Source: Photobacterium salinisoli (GTDB taxonomy: Bacteria; Pseudomonadota; Gammaproteobacteria; Enterobacterales; Vibrionaceae). From it: a DNA stretch of 64,000 nucleotides. Shown one piece after another: positions 51,757 through 60,990 of the stretch. The notes below the pieces were generated by a model, which made no database searches, was not told the DNA's origin, and saw only the letters and a program-made list of their open reading frames with translations. A program made the translations under genes and the position numbers. How positions within the stretch are numbered: position 1 is the stretch's first letter; every line of letters begins with the position of its first letter. The stretch is taken from assembly GCF_003614885.1 (NCBI RefSeq), contig NZ_QZMS01000011.1, positions 558,001 to 622,000 on the forward strand. Direction: 5' to 3'.

Positions 51757-52851
51757 ATGACCGAGCAAGCTTTAAAGACATCTTCACGCCTTCCTCTTAT
51801 TGTTACGCTGACGCTGGGTCTTATCGCCGTGTCCGCAGGGGGTTACTGGTACAGTTACGGCCGTTATTTTGAAACCACTGACAATGCTTATTTACAGGGT
51901 GAGATCACCAATATCAGCCCCAAAGTGGCCGGCTATATTAAGGCAACGTATGTCAGTGATAACGACAGCGTCAAAGCAGGGCAACTGCTGGCCACCATTG
52001 ACGATCGCGACTATCAGGCCGCGCTGGAAAAAGCCAAAGCCAATCTGGTTGTAACACAAACTGCCGTTGACCACCTGAATGCCCAGTTTGCACTGCAGAA
52101 AACCGTCATTCGCCAGTCCGCCAGCCAGGTCAGCTCCGCACAGGCAGAGCTGGAACGCGCTCAGCAACAAGACCGCCGCGCCCGCTCCCTGCTGGCGAAA
52201 AACTATTCGTCACAGGATGAAGTCGACGATGCCAGCTCACACCTGAAAGTCAGTGCCGCCGCGCTCGAAGCCGCGAAGGCCAGCCTGCAGGCAGCAAAAG
52301 ATCAGCTTTTAGTGCTGAACAGCCAGAAAGGTCAGGCGGAAGCCTCGGTACAGGAAGCCAGGGTGCAGGTGAAACAGGCTGAGCTGGATCTCAGTTACAC
52401 CCGTATTTATGCCCCGGTTGACGGTATTGTCGGTAAACGCAGCCTGAGGATCGGACTGTATGTCCAGCCGGGCATGCCGCTGCTCAGTCTGGTGCCCAGC
52501 CGCGACGTCTGGATAGAAGCCAATTTCAAAGAAACCCAGCTCGCCAACATCCATCAGGGCCAGCATGTAGAAGTTGAACTGGACGCCTATCCGGGTCAGA
52601 CCTTAGACGGGGTGGTAGACAGTTTTTCTCCTGCCACCGGTGCAAAGTTTGCTTTGCTGCCGCCCGAGAATGCCACGGGAAACTTCACCAAAATTGTTCA
52701 GCGGGTGCCGGTCAAAATTGTGATCCCCCATCCTGATCAGCTCGCCGGTCAGCTACTGCCGGGGTTATCTGTGGTCGCGACCATAGATACCCGAGCACTG
52801 TCTGCGCAGGGGGCAGAGACTCTTGCAAACGCTGAGGTCGCTCATGAGTGA
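51757..52851 (+). CDS. HlyD/EmrA-type membrane fusion protein
   Basis: A 364-residue periplasmic adaptor. An N-terminal membrane anchor (about residues 14-32) precedes the lipoyl half-motif TDNAYLQGEITNISPKVAGY. A ~130-residue coiled-coil hairpin rich in Ala/Gln (SSAQAELERAQQQDRRARSL) and DLSYTRIYAPVDGIVGKRSL complete the HlyD layout. It links an inner-membrane MFS pump to an outer-membrane channel. It overlaps the MFS gene by 8 bp. Confidence 0.9.
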   Translation: MTEQALKTSSRLPLIVTLTLGLIAVSAGGYWYSYGRYFETTDNAYLQGEITNISPKVAGYIKATYVSDNDSVKAGQLLATIDDRDYQAALEKAKANLVVTQTAVDHLNAQFALQKTVIRQSASQVSSAQAELERAQQQDRRARSLLAKNYSSQDEVDDASSHLKVSAAALEAAKASLQAAKDQLLVLNSQKGQAEASVQEARVQVKQAELDLSYTRIYAPVDGIVGKRSLRIGLYVQPGMPLLSLVPSRDVWIEANFKETQLANIHQGQHVEVELDAYPGQTLDGVVDSFSPATGAKFALLPPENATGNFTKIVQRVPVKIVIPHPDQLAGQLLPGLSVVATIDTRALSAQGAETLANAEVAHE

Positions 52852-54427
52852 ACAGGTCCTGCCTCAGGCAAACCCTACCCTTGATCAGCGTTCCGAGAGT
52901 GACGTCCCGTTCCGGCACTGGATTGCCCTGCTGGGCGGCATGCTGGGTGCTTTCATGGCAATCCTTGATATTCAGATCACCAACTCATCCCTGAAAGATA
53001 TTCAGGGCGCGCTGTCCGCCACGCTGGATGAAAGCTCGTGGATTTCCACCTCCTATCTGGTGGCAGAAATGATCGCGATCCCGCTGAGCGGATGGCTATC
53101 AACAGCACTGGGAGCACGCCGCTACCTGATTGGCACAACGGTCATTTTCACCGTGTCGTCTCTGCTGTGCTCTGTCGCCTGGAGTATGAGCTCCATGATT
53201 GCCTTTCGCGCCATGCAGGGTTTCAGTGGTGGCGCGCTGATCCCAATGGCGTTTTCACTGGTGGTCCAACTGTTACCGGTTCATAAACGCGCCATAGGGA
53301 TGGCAATGTTTGGCGTCACGGCCACTTTTGCGCCGTCTATCGGCCCGACTCTTGGCGGCTGGCTGACCGAGCATCTGTCGTGGCATTACATTTTTTACAT
53401 CAACCTGCCACCGGCGTTGCTGATGCTGGCTATGCTCCGCTATGGCCTGGATGATCAGCCCATGAATATCAGCTGCCTGAAAAATGCCGACTGGGTTGGC
53501 ATCGCCACCATGGCGGTTGGCCTGGGCTGTCTGGAAGTCATGCTGGAGGAAGGCAACCGGGAAGAATGGTTCAGTTCGCACTTTATCATAGGACTGACGG
53601 TTATCGCCGCCCTGAGCTTAGTGGCGTTTGTCATCAATGAACTGCGGCACCCAAAACCCCTGGTGAACCTGAGGCTGCTCAGTAATCCGCACTTTGCAAT
53701 GTCAGGGTTGGCTTATTTAATTCTGGGCATGGCGTTGCTGGGTTCCATTTTTGTTCTGCCGATGTATCTGACGCAAATTCATCATTACAACGCGCTGGAA
53801 ATCGGAAAAGTGCTGATGTGGATGGGGTTTCCTCAATTGCTGCTATTCCCTTTGATCCCCAAACTAACGCAAGTTGTTAAGCCCAAGTTTCTGGTCGCAT
53901 TTGGTTTCATCATGTTCGCCATCAGCTGTTATGTGAATACCCACATGAATCAGGATTTTGGCGGCCAGCAGATGATATTGTCGATGTTACTGCGAGCCAT
54001 AGGCAGCCCCTTCATCATTGTACCGCTGTCACTGGTCGCAATGCAGACCATACAAAAGCACCAGACACCGGATGCCTCGACCATCACCAATGTGTTACGT
54101 AACCTGGGCGGCGCCTTCAGCATCGCACTGATAGCCACCATGCTGGATAACAAAGCGCGGGAGCATCTGGCTCACATCAAGGCCAGCCTACCCAGCGTCA
54201 GCAACGATGCATGGCACCAACTGGCACAGCAAGCCGGGCATTACCTGCAGCAGGGTACCGATCCGACAACCGCGATGCTGAAAGCCAAAGCCAGTCTGGC
54301 ACAAAGCATGCAAACCGACGCTTACATCATGGCGTATAACGATATTTTCATGATGATGACAGGCTTTCTGGTCTTCGCCGCAATTCTGGTGCTCTCCTTA
54401 CCGGATGCAGAACCGGCTAAGGGCTGA
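52844..54427 (+). CDS. DHA2-family MFS multidrug efflux pump (EmrB-like)
   Basis: A 527-residue, 14-span MFS drug:proton antiporter. LGAFMAILDIQITNSSLKDI is the DHA2 motif D region of the first span; STALGARRYLIGT is motif A-like, and GFSGGALIPMAFSLV and GPTLGGWLTEHLSWHYIFYI are typical motif C-type segments. ATG 52844 (MSEQVLPQANP) overlaps the adaptor stop. With the adaptor it forms an EmrAB-type pump; substrates are probably hydrophobic compounds. It is controlled, by inference, by the divergent LysR. Confidence 0.92.
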   Translation: MSEQVLPQANPTLDQRSESDVPFRHWIALLGGMLGAFMAILDIQITNSSLKDIQGALSATLDESSWISTSYLVAEMIAIPLSGWLSTALGARRYLIGTTVIFTVSSLLCSVAWSMSSMIAFRAMQGFSGGALIPMAFSLVVQLLPVHKRAIGMAMFGVTATFAPSIGPTLGGWLTEHLSWHYIFYINLPPALLMLAMLRYGLDDQPMNISCLKNADWVGIATMAVGLGCLEVMLEEGNREEWFSSHFIIGLTVIAALSLVAFVINELRHPKPLVNLRLLSNPHFAMSGLAYLILGMALLGSIFVLPMYLTQIHHYNALEIGKVLMWMGFPQLLLFPLIPKLTQVVKPKFLVAFGFIMFAISCYVNTHMNQDFGGQQMILSMLLRAIGSPFIIVPLSLVAMQTIQKHQTPDASTITNVLRNLGGAFSIALIATMLDNKAREHLAHIKASLPSVSNDAWHQLAQQAGHYLQQGTDPTTAMLKAKASLAQSMQTDAYIMAYNDIFMMMTGFLVFAAILVLSLPDAEPAKG

Positions 54428-54462
54428 ACTAAATCAACTATATATCTTTCTACTGTGCCTCC

Positions 54463-54498
54463 GCGCCTTGTCAGCTCAGATACTGGCAAGGCGCTTTT
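54463..54498 (+). terminator. Rho-independent terminator of the efflux operon
   Basis: GCGCCTTGTCAG, eight-base loop, CTGGCAAGGCGC, then TTTT, with one G-T pair in the 12-bp stem. Confidence 0.8.
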
Positions 54499-54636
54499 CA
54501 ATGAAGAAAACCATTAATTGCAACGCTCAATATCATCTTGATAGGGTGAGGTTTGTGCCACTCAATACAGTTTATCGAATAAAAAGCCGCGCAAAGACAA
54601 CATAAGGGGCGAGCAGCGCCCCATTTACATTGTAAA

Positions 54637-55128
54637 TTACGCTTTGATGCTTAACCCTTCATGCTCAAGCAGCCAGCGCTTTTTATCCAGCCCGCCGGCA
54701 TAACCGGTCAGGGTACCGGAGCGGCCGATAATCCGGTGACAAGGCACCACTATAGGTATCGGGTTCTTACCATTTGCGGCGCCCACGGCCCGGACGGCTT
54801 TAGGCCGGGCGATTTGCCGCGCGACATCTGAATAGGAACAGGTGACACCGAAAGGCACATCCGTGAGAGCCTGCCAGACCTCACGCTGAAACGCGGTGCC
54901 CGGCATAGAGAGCGGCAAATCAAAGTGCTTACGCTGGCCGGCGAAATACTCGTTCAGTTGCTGCACGCCTAACTCGGTGACGGCATTACTGACATCGTCA
55001 GGGGCAGGCTGTGCGTCGAACTCAATGGTCGTGATAGCCTGATGATCGGCCACCACGGCCAGCCAGCCAATGGGTGTATCAATCCGTTGCCGGAATCGCT
55101 GAATCGTGCGCATCGGGGTTGAGGTCAT
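54637..55128 (-). CDS. ogt: Methylated-DNA--protein-cysteine methyltransferase
   Basis: A 163-residue suicide repair protein that removes alkyl groups from O6-alkylguanine and O4-alkylthymine. The active site is IPIVVPCHRIIGRSGTLTGY, with the acceptor Cys in PCHR. MPGTAFQREVWQALTDVPFG and SYSDVARQIARPKAVRAVG precede it. ATG 55128 overlaps the ada-alkA stop by 4 bp (ATGA) and has GGAG six bases upstream; the longer frame adds four residues. A hairpin (GGGGCG/CGCCCC, ~54606-54622) downstream may terminate it. Confidence 0.93.
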   Translation of the reverse strand: MTSTPMRTIQRFRQRIDTPIGWLAVVADHQAITTIEFDAQPAPDDVSNAVTELGVQQLNEYFAGQRKHFDLPLSMPGTAFQREVWQALTDVPFGVTCSYSDVARQIARPKAVRAVGAANGKNPIPIVVPCHRIIGRSGTLTGYAGGLDKKRWLLEHEGLSIKA

Positions 55129-56531
55129 AACAAACTCCATAAATACAAAGTGAGATAACTGCGCCAGGGTGCAGCGGCCGTTTCATTAACCGGTTTTTCC
55201 AGCGTGGCCAGCGCTTTTTTTACACCTAAATCACCGGAAAGAAAGATATCCGGATCGCTGTGTCCCCGCATGCGCATGTAATGTATCGTCCATGGGCCAA
55301 TCCCGGGCAACGCCAACAGTTCTTTCTCAGGCGCATCCATACCAAGCGGGTGTGTCTGCGCAAAACCGGCCAGATTTTTCAGGGTATCCCTGCGTTTCTG
55401 TGGCATGCCAAGCTGCTGTAAATCCATCTCAAGCACCTGATCCGGCGTGGGGAAATACTTGAAATCCTCACCACTGTCCGGATTCAGCGTGACCAGTTTT
55501 TCGACCAGATTTCGCGCCGCTTTTACCGATACCTGTTGCCCCAATACCGCGCGCATACCAGCTTCAAACGGACTCCATATACCGGGCAGGCGTATTCCGG
55601 CATCCGGTTCTGAAACAGACACAGAGGAGGTTGCCAGGCAAATGGCGGTTGCGATACGTTCACTGTCCGCATCCAGGTCCAGACAGCGGCGGATGTTTCG
55701 GATCACAGGGATCAGACCGCTGAGATTATCAATCCGGATATCCACATCAAAACAGCATTTTTCAGGACAATGGGTCGCCGTAAAGTGTCCCTGATAATGT
55801 GTCGCAACATCCCCGGCACGTGAATAGAAAGTGCGGCCGTAGCTGTTATTCGTTTGCCACTCCAGCCCGGGAATGAGGCGGGCGGCATAAAAGCCCTGCA
55901 CCTGTCGCCAGTCATAAGGCGGCCGGTAGGCCAGTTGCAAACGGATGCCCTGGCCTGCCCCCTGTTCGGCTTTGCCCTGTTTACGCAATTGTGAGGGTGA
56001 AAGCGAAAACTGCTTTTGGAAACAGTCGTTGAACCGGCGTACGCTGTGAAAACCGCTGGCAAAGGCCACTTCCGTGACGGGCAACCGGGTTTCATGCAGA
56101 AGTTTTTTTGCCATCAGACATTGCTGATACAGGCTGTAAGCTTTGGGAGAAAGTCCTGTAGCCTGAGTAACCAGCTGACGCAGATAACGGTCGGTCACAC
56201 CCAGACGAGCAGCAAGATGTTCGGTGGACTGAGACATCAAAGCCCCTTCATCCAGCAGAGACAAAGCACGCTGCACTGTCGCCCCGGTTCCCAGCCACGC
56301 CGGTGAGCCGGGAGCACTGTCCGGACGACAGCGCAGACAAGGACGATAGCCAGCCTGAGCCGCTTCAATGGCGGTGCGGAAATATTCGACATTCACTTCT
56401 TTCGGTGCAGGCGCCGGGCAGACCGAACGGCAATAAATGCCGGTGGTTTTCACCGCGGTAAAAAACAATCCGTCATAACGGGGATCTTTGGCCAGTCTGG
56501 CTTGCTGACACTGGGTTGGCGATAAACTCAT
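55125..56531 (-). CDS. Ada-AlkA fusion: methyl-phosphotriester sensor, AraC regulator and DNA glycosylase
   Basis: A 468-residue three-part protein. The N-terminal Ada metal-binding domain (1-80) has GIYCRSVCPAPAPKEVN and CLRCRPD, the four zinc Cys, of which C34 should be the methyl acceptor. An AraC HTH domain (~85-185) contains LAARLGVTDRYLRQLV and FASGFHSVRRFNDCFQ. The C-terminal AlkA-type 3-methyladenine glycosylase (~195-468) has VLGQQVSVKAARNLVEKLV, helix-hairpin-helix LPGIGPWTIHYM and the catalytic-Asp region IFLSGDLGVKKAL. It removes alkylated bases and may activate its own operon. The fusion is known in several gammaproteobacteria. It is coupled to ogt. Confidence 0.92.
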   Translation of the reverse strand: MSLSPTQCQQARLAKDPRYDGLFFTAVKTTGIYCRSVCPAPAPKEVNVEYFRTAIEAAQAGYRPCLRCRPDSAPGSPAWLGTGATVQRALSLLDEGALMSQSTEHLAARLGVTDRYLRQLVTQATGLSPKAYSLYQQCLMAKKLLHETRLPVTEVAFASGFHSVRRFNDCFQKQFSLSPSQLRKQGKAEQGAGQGIRLQLAYRPPYDWRQVQGFYAARLIPGLEWQTNNSYGRTFYSRAGDVATHYQGHFTATHCPEKCCFDVDIRIDNLSGLIPVIRNIRRCLDLDADSERIATAICLATSSVSVSEPDAGIRLPGIWSPFEAGMRAVLGQQVSVKAARNLVEKLVTLNPDSGEDFKYFPTPDQVLEMDLQQLGMPQKRRDTLKNLAGFAQTHPLGMDAPEKELLALPGIGPWTIHYMRMRGHSDPDIFLSGDLGVKKALATLEKPVNETAAAPWRSYLTLYLWSLL

Positions 56532-56663
56532 ACACTCAGCCTGTATTACGCAGACGCAATTTCGTTAATCACGCCACTCTTCATCCATGCGCTAAGTGTA
56601 CGCCTCTGGCCAGGCAAAACTAGCCAGAATCGGAACTCAATAGGAAGGGAGGAAAAAGCAGGT

Positions 56664-56978
56664 TCAGCTCAGCCTGACCGCTGTGCCATACACCAGAATC
56701 TCAGACGCCCCCTGCATGATAGTGCTGGTTGTAAAGCGCATATTCACAATGGCATCCGCTCCCATGTGTTCAGCCTCGGCGATGGCTCTGTGCATGGCCT
56801 CTTCACGGGCTTCAACCAGCATTTGCGTGTAACCACGGATTTCCCCGCCAAAAATGGATTTAAAACCCGCCATAATATCTCGGCCGACATGCTTGGATTG
56901 CACCACGCTGCCACTGACAGTACCCAACACTTCTTTAATAGGACGGTGTGCCACATCCGGTGTTGTTACACATAACAT
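56664..56978 (-). CDS. ybjQ: YbjQ family protein (UPF0145)
   Basis: A 104-residue YbjQ/UPF0145 protein. The signatures are EVLGTVSGSVVQSKHVGRDI, then IFGGEIRGYTQMLVEAREEA and ADAIVNMRFTTSTIMQGASE with a final YGTAVRL. These form homo-oligomers of unknown function. GAGGG lies upstream of the ATG. Confidence 0.87.
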   Translation of the reverse strand: MLCVTTPDVAHRPIKEVLGTVSGSVVQSKHVGRDIMAGFKSIFGGEIRGYTQMLVEAREEAMHRAIAEAEHMGADAIVNMRFTTSTIMQGASEILVYGTAVRLS

Positions 56979-57058
56979 AGAAAGCCCTCAATCGGTGGAG
57001 GCAGAAAATCTGCCCCCATTATTTTTATTTCAGAGAAATGTAATTTAAGAGCAATAAG

Positions 57059-57811
57059 TTACCGCTGTTCACTCAGGTATTCCAGAAATCGTTGCCAGGA
57101 TTTTTTATCGGCATCTTCACGATAACGGTCCGATCCGAAAACAGTGAAAGCATGTGGCGCCCCGCTGTAAACGATCATCTCATTTTCAATGCCGGCACTT
57201 TCAAGCGATTTGTTCAGACTGACAAACTCTTCCATCGTTACGGCTGTATCGGCCGCCCCATGAAACACCAGGACATTACCTTTGGTCTTGCTGTAATCCT
57301 GACCTTCCGGGGTATCGAGACCCCCGTGGAAACTGACAAAGCCTTTCATGTCTGTCCCGGAACGGGCCAGCTCTAATACAGCGGCACCACCAAAACAGTA
57401 CCCCATTGCCACCGCATCTGAAGTATTTCCGCCAATCTGTTTGGCTTGTGCAATCGCCCCTTGCATCAGACTGCGCATTTTATCGCGGTTCTGATATAAC
57501 TCGCCGGTCAGCTTCCTTCGGTCATCGACCTTTTCCGGGCGAACACCGGCACCAAACAAGTCAGCCGCGAACACGGCATAACCTTTGTCTGCCAGCATCT
57601 GCGCCCGCTTAACTTCATAATCAGTAAGGCCATCCCAATCGTGGATCATCAGCACCAGTGGCGCATCTTTGGCTGGCGAAATGTAGTAACCCTCGTACTC
57701 AGCACCATCGACTGTATAACGCACTGCTTTGCCTTCATCGGCCACCGCAGCGGGTGCCATCAGTGCTCCTGCCAATATCGCTGCGGTTCCCAGCACTGCC
57801 GTTATTTTCAT
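57059..57811 (-). CDS. Exported dienelactone hydrolase-family protein
   Basis: A 250-residue alpha/beta hydrolase. The signal peptide ends AAVADEG (cleavage after AVA likely). Nucleophile elbow GYCFGGAAV carries Cys as in classic dienelactone hydrolases; VLVFHGAADTAVT supplies the Asp and PHAFTVFGSDRY the His. Family members hydrolyse lactones or small esters. Export to the periplasm is somewhat unusual for the cytosolic prototype; this family is often periplasmic in marine bacteria. The substrate is unknown. Confidence 0.86.
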   Translation of the reverse strand: MKITAVLGTAAILAGALMAPAAVADEGKAVRYTVDGAEYEGYYISPAKDAPLVLMIHDWDGLTDYEVKRAQMLADKGYAVFAADLFGAGVRPEKVDDRRKLTGELYQNRDKMRSLMQGAIAQAKQIGGNTSDAVAMGYCFGGAAVLELARSGTDMKGFVSFHGGLDTPEGQDYSKTKGNVLVFHGAADTAVTMEEFVSLNKSLESAGIENEMIVYSGAPHAFTVFGSDRYREDADKKSWQRFLEYLSEQR

Positions 57812-58249
57812 GCGATTATCCTCATATTGTTGAAAAACGACTGATTACAAGTGTAGGACAAGTATAAAAACCCGCTAATTAATACACTTAGATAATCTGA
57901 AAGACCAATATGACGCTTTACCTCAACACCCTTAACTCAATCGATGAAATTATCGTCAACTGCAGCGCCCTTCATCCCCAAAGTTACCCACTGTTTTTGT
58001 GGATAAACTTTTTTCTTCTTTTCAAAACAGTCGTTTAAAAAATGCAAATGCCTTTTACGTCAAAATCATGAATCTTTTTTTGCCGGAGAATGTACTGATG
58101 CGTATCGGCTTCACTTAACAAGGCACAGTGCCTACACCAGCCCTATCAGCTGACAATTCGAAATGGCCCCGTTTACGACAAATATCACTCTTTTTTGTGA
58201 AAACGGGACTAATCTTTATCTAAATTCACGACACAACAAGGGGTTGGAC
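57812..58249. other. Divergent intergenic region between the hydrolase and yegP genes
   Basis: About 438 bases with no supported gene. The longest plus-strand frame enters the yegP gene from 58163 without a ribosome site. The region should hold the promoters of both neighbours. Confidence 0.45.
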
Positions 58250-58582
58250 ATGGGCAGCTATGAGCTGAAAAAAGCAAAAAATGATCAGATCTATTTTGTG
58301 CTGAAAGCGGCAAACGGCGAGGTTATCCTCAAAAGTGAAATGTATACCACCAAGGCGGCGGCCAATAACGGGATCAAGTCTGTTCAGACGAATTCTCCCC
58401 ATGCTGAGCAGTACGAACTAAAAGAAGCCGCAAACGGTCAATTTCACTTCAATCTCAAGGCCAAGAACCACCAGGTTATTGGCAGCAGTGAGATGTATAA
58501 ATCCAAGTCCGGTGCAGACAACGGCATTAAGTCGGTACAAAAAAATGGCCCAACCGACAAGATCAAAGATCTCACTGTCTGA
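58250..58582 (+). CDS. yegP: YegP family (DUF1508) protein with two tandem repeats
   Basis: A 110-residue protein made of two ~50-residue DUF1508 repeats: YELKKAKNDQIYFVLKAANG with GEVILKSEMY, and YELKEAANGQFHFNLKAKNH with IGSSEMYKSKSGADNGIKSV. YegP is a small cytosolic protein of unknown role. ATG 58250 follows AAGGGG; the longer frame from 58163 adds 29 unmatched residues. Confidence 0.9.
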   Translation: MGSYELKKAKNDQIYFVLKAANGEVILKSEMYTTKAAANNGIKSVQTNSPHAEQYELKEAANGQFHFNLKAKNHQVIGSSEMYKSKSGADNGIKSVQKNGPTDKIKDLTV

Positions 58583-58609
58583 CTCCCCGAAGACCTGAGA
58601 CTTCACTCC

Positions 58610-58643
58610 GTCATCTCCATTGGCGAGTGCGAATGGAGATGAC
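58610..58643 (+). terminator. Hairpin downstream of yegP
   Basis: GTCATCTCCATT, ten-base loop, AATGGAGATGAC, a perfect 12-bp stem. The T-tract after it is short. Confidence 0.65.
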
Positions 58644-58784
58644 CCTTTCTGTGGCTTTGGTACGACACTTTTTCATTTTTTCTCTATTTATCCTCCTCTT
58701 CTGCCGCTAGTATCAATTCAGTTACATTTTGATAACAATCGACATATGGCCCCACACGGGTACTGACCGCTATGGAGACTCTGC

Positions 58785-59552
58785 ATGAAAGTCCGCCGCC
58801 TTTATCCCGCCAAGCCCAGGCATGTTTATCTCTATGTCACCTGTTTAGTGGATCTGTTTGATCCGCAGGCCGGTTTGGATGCGATATCCCTGCTGGAACG
58901 CGAGGACATAGCCGTCACTTTTGTCCCCGGGCAGACCTGTTGCGGACAGCCCGCCTACAGCAGTGGCTACAATCGCGAAGCGCGTCAGATTGCACTCAGT
59001 CAGATAGCGCTGTTTCCAGAGCCCTGGCCAGTCGTCATCTTATCCGGATCATGCGGGGGCATGATGCATCATCACTATTTACGGCTGTTTAAAGACAGCG
59101 AACACGAGCAAACAGTGGCGGCCTTTAGTGATCGCGTGTTTGAACTGACGGAGTTTCTGGTCAATGTCTGCCGGGTACAATGGCGGGACTCAGGCGGGCC
59201 GACCTCAGTGGTCATGCATACCTCCTGCGCGGCGCGGCGTGAAATGCAGGTGCATGTGAGTGCCGGCCAGCTTCTCAGCCAGTTGGAGAAAGTTGAGCTC
59301 CGTGAGCAGGCTTGTGAAAGTGAATGTTGCGGCTTTGGTGGCAGCTTCTCAGTGCGCCATCCTGATATCAGCCAGGCGATGGTAGAAGATAAAACCCGCC
59401 AGCTGTGCGCAACCGCTGCCGACCATTTGGTCAGCGCAGACTGGGGCTGCCTGCTCAATATCAACGGTGCTTTGTCGTACCAGAGGAAATCATTACAGGG
59501 CCGGCATCTTGCCAGCTTTTTGCTGGAGCGAACCGGAGGGCATCATGAGTAA
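58785..59552 (+). CDS. lutA: LutA-type (Fe-S)-binding oxidoreductase subunit
   Basis: A 255-residue subunit of the LutABC L-lactate dehydrogenase complex (E. coli YkgEFG). It contains two CCG (DUF224) motifs: QTCCGQPAYSSGY and ESECCGFGGSFSVRHPD, with LSGSCGGMMHHH and MHTSCAAR also contributing Cys. These bind non-cubane Fe-S clusters and pass electrons on from lactate. It overlaps lutB by 8 bp. Confidence 0.92.
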   Translation: MKVRRLYPAKPRHVYLYVTCLVDLFDPQAGLDAISLLEREDIAVTFVPGQTCCGQPAYSSGYNREARQIALSQIALFPEPWPVVILSGSCGGMMHHHYLRLFKDSEHEQTVAAFSDRVFELTEFLVNVCRVQWRDSGGPTSVVMHTSCAARREMQVHVSAGQLLSQLEKVELREQACESECCGFGGSFSVRHPDISQAMVEDKTRQLCATAADHLVSADWGCLLNINGALSYQRKSLQGRHLASFLLERTGGHHE

Positions 59553-60990
59553 GTACCAGCCCGAATATTTCCACCAGCAGGCTGCTGATGCTTTAGCCAA
59601 TCCTCAGCTACGGCAGAATTTTCGTGGCGCGATGGACTACTTGCAAGACAAACGAAAAGCCGCCTTTGCCGATGCCAAAGAAGAAAGCGCCATCCGCGAC
59701 AAGGCTGAAGCCATCCGGCAACGCTGCCTGCGCAAACTGCCAGAGTTACTTGAGCAGCTTGAAGCCAACTGCACCGCCAATGGTATTCAGGTGCACTGGG
59801 CTGAAAATGCTGAAGACGCCAATGCGCTGTTTCTCTCCATCGCGCAAAGCGTTCACTCCCCCTCAGATCAGCCGCTGCTGATGATCAAAGGCAAATCCAT
59901 GGTCAGTGAGGAAATTAACCTTAACCAGCAAATGGCCAGGCATGATATTCAATGCCTCGAAAGCGACATGGGGGAATACATCATTCAGCTCGACGGTGAT
60001 ACTCCATCGCATATCATCATGCCGGCGATCCATAAAAATAAGCAGCAGGTCAGTGATACCTTTGCCGGGCATCTTGACGGTTTCACTCCTACCACAGATG
60101 TGGACGCCTTGATTCAGACCGGTCGCCAGCAACTGAGGGAAAAGTTTCGTACTGCGCCAATTGGCGTGTCAGGTGTCAACTTCGCCGTCGCCGAAACCGG
60201 TACGCTGTGTCTGGTTGAAAATGAAGGCAACGGCCGGATGTGTACCACAGTGCCTGATACCCACATCGCAGTGACCGGGATAGAAAAAGTGGTCGAGTTC
60301 CTCAGTGACGTGCCTCCCCTTTACAGCGCGCTGACCCGATCGGCGACAGGTCAGGCTATTACCACTTACTTCAACATGATTTCCTCTCCCCGCAAGCCGG
60401 GTGAGCTGGACGGCCCGAAAGCAGTCCATCTTATCCTGCTCGATAATGGCCGGACTCAGGCTTACCACGACAACGAAACACGCCAGACGCTGCAATGCAT
60501 CCGCTGCGGCGCCTGCATGAATCATTGCCCTGTGTATACCCGCATTGGCGGCCATGCTTACGGCACTGTCTATCCGGGCCCGATAGGTAAAATCCTCTCA
60601 CCTCACCTGCTCGGACTGGAGGCGACTCAGGATCTCGTGACAGCCTCCAGCTTATGCGGGGCCTGTGAGGAAGTGTGTCCGGTACGAATCCCCATCCCCT
60701 CACTGTTACAGCGTTTGCGCCATGATGCCAAGCTAGCGCAAGAGCCGGGACACCTGCCTTTACGCGGGCAGCAGTGCGCAGCCAGCAAAACCGAGCAAAT
60801 CATGATGAAAGCATTCACACTGGCCGCTACCCACGCGCCGCTGTACCACTCTGGCACCTGGCTGGCCGGTCAGGTCAGAAACTGGTTACCCGCCAGGTTC
60901 GGAAGCTGGACTCAGTGCCGGACTCCCCCCAAGCCGGCGGCGTTGAGCTTTCATCACCTCATGAAAAAGAAACAGAAAGGGCAGCAATAA
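59545..60990 (+). CDS. lutB: LutB-type iron-sulfur lactate utilisation protein
   Basis: A 481-residue LutB/YkgF protein. An LUD domain (residues ~60-290) with GVSGVNFAVAETGTLCLVEN is followed by two 4Fe-4S motifs, CIRCGACMNHCPVY and CGACEEVCPVRIP, and a C-terminal tail. ATG 59545 (MSKYQPEYF) follows CGGAGGG and overlaps the lutA stop; the longer frame has no homology. It is coupled to lutC by TAATG. Confidence 0.93.
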   Translation: MSKYQPEYFHQQAADALANPQLRQNFRGAMDYLQDKRKAAFADAKEESAIRDKAEAIRQRCLRKLPELLEQLEANCTANGIQVHWAENAEDANALFLSIAQSVHSPSDQPLLMIKGKSMVSEEINLNQQMARHDIQCLESDMGEYIIQLDGDTPSHIIMPAIHKNKQQVSDTFAGHLDGFTPTTDVDALIQTGRQQLREKFRTAPIGVSGVNFAVAETGTLCLVENEGNGRMCTTVPDTHIAVTGIEKVVEFLSDVPPLYSALTRSATGQAITTYFNMISSPRKPGELDGPKAVHLILLDNGRTQAYHDNETRQTLQCIRCGACMNHCPVYTRIGGHAYGTVYPGPIGKILSPHLLGLEATQDLVTASSLCGACEEVCPVRIPIPSLLQRLRHDAKLAQEPGHLPLRGQQCAASKTEQIMMKAFTLAATHAPLYHSGTWLAGQVRNWLPARFGSWTQCRTPPKPAALSFHHLMKKKQKGQQ

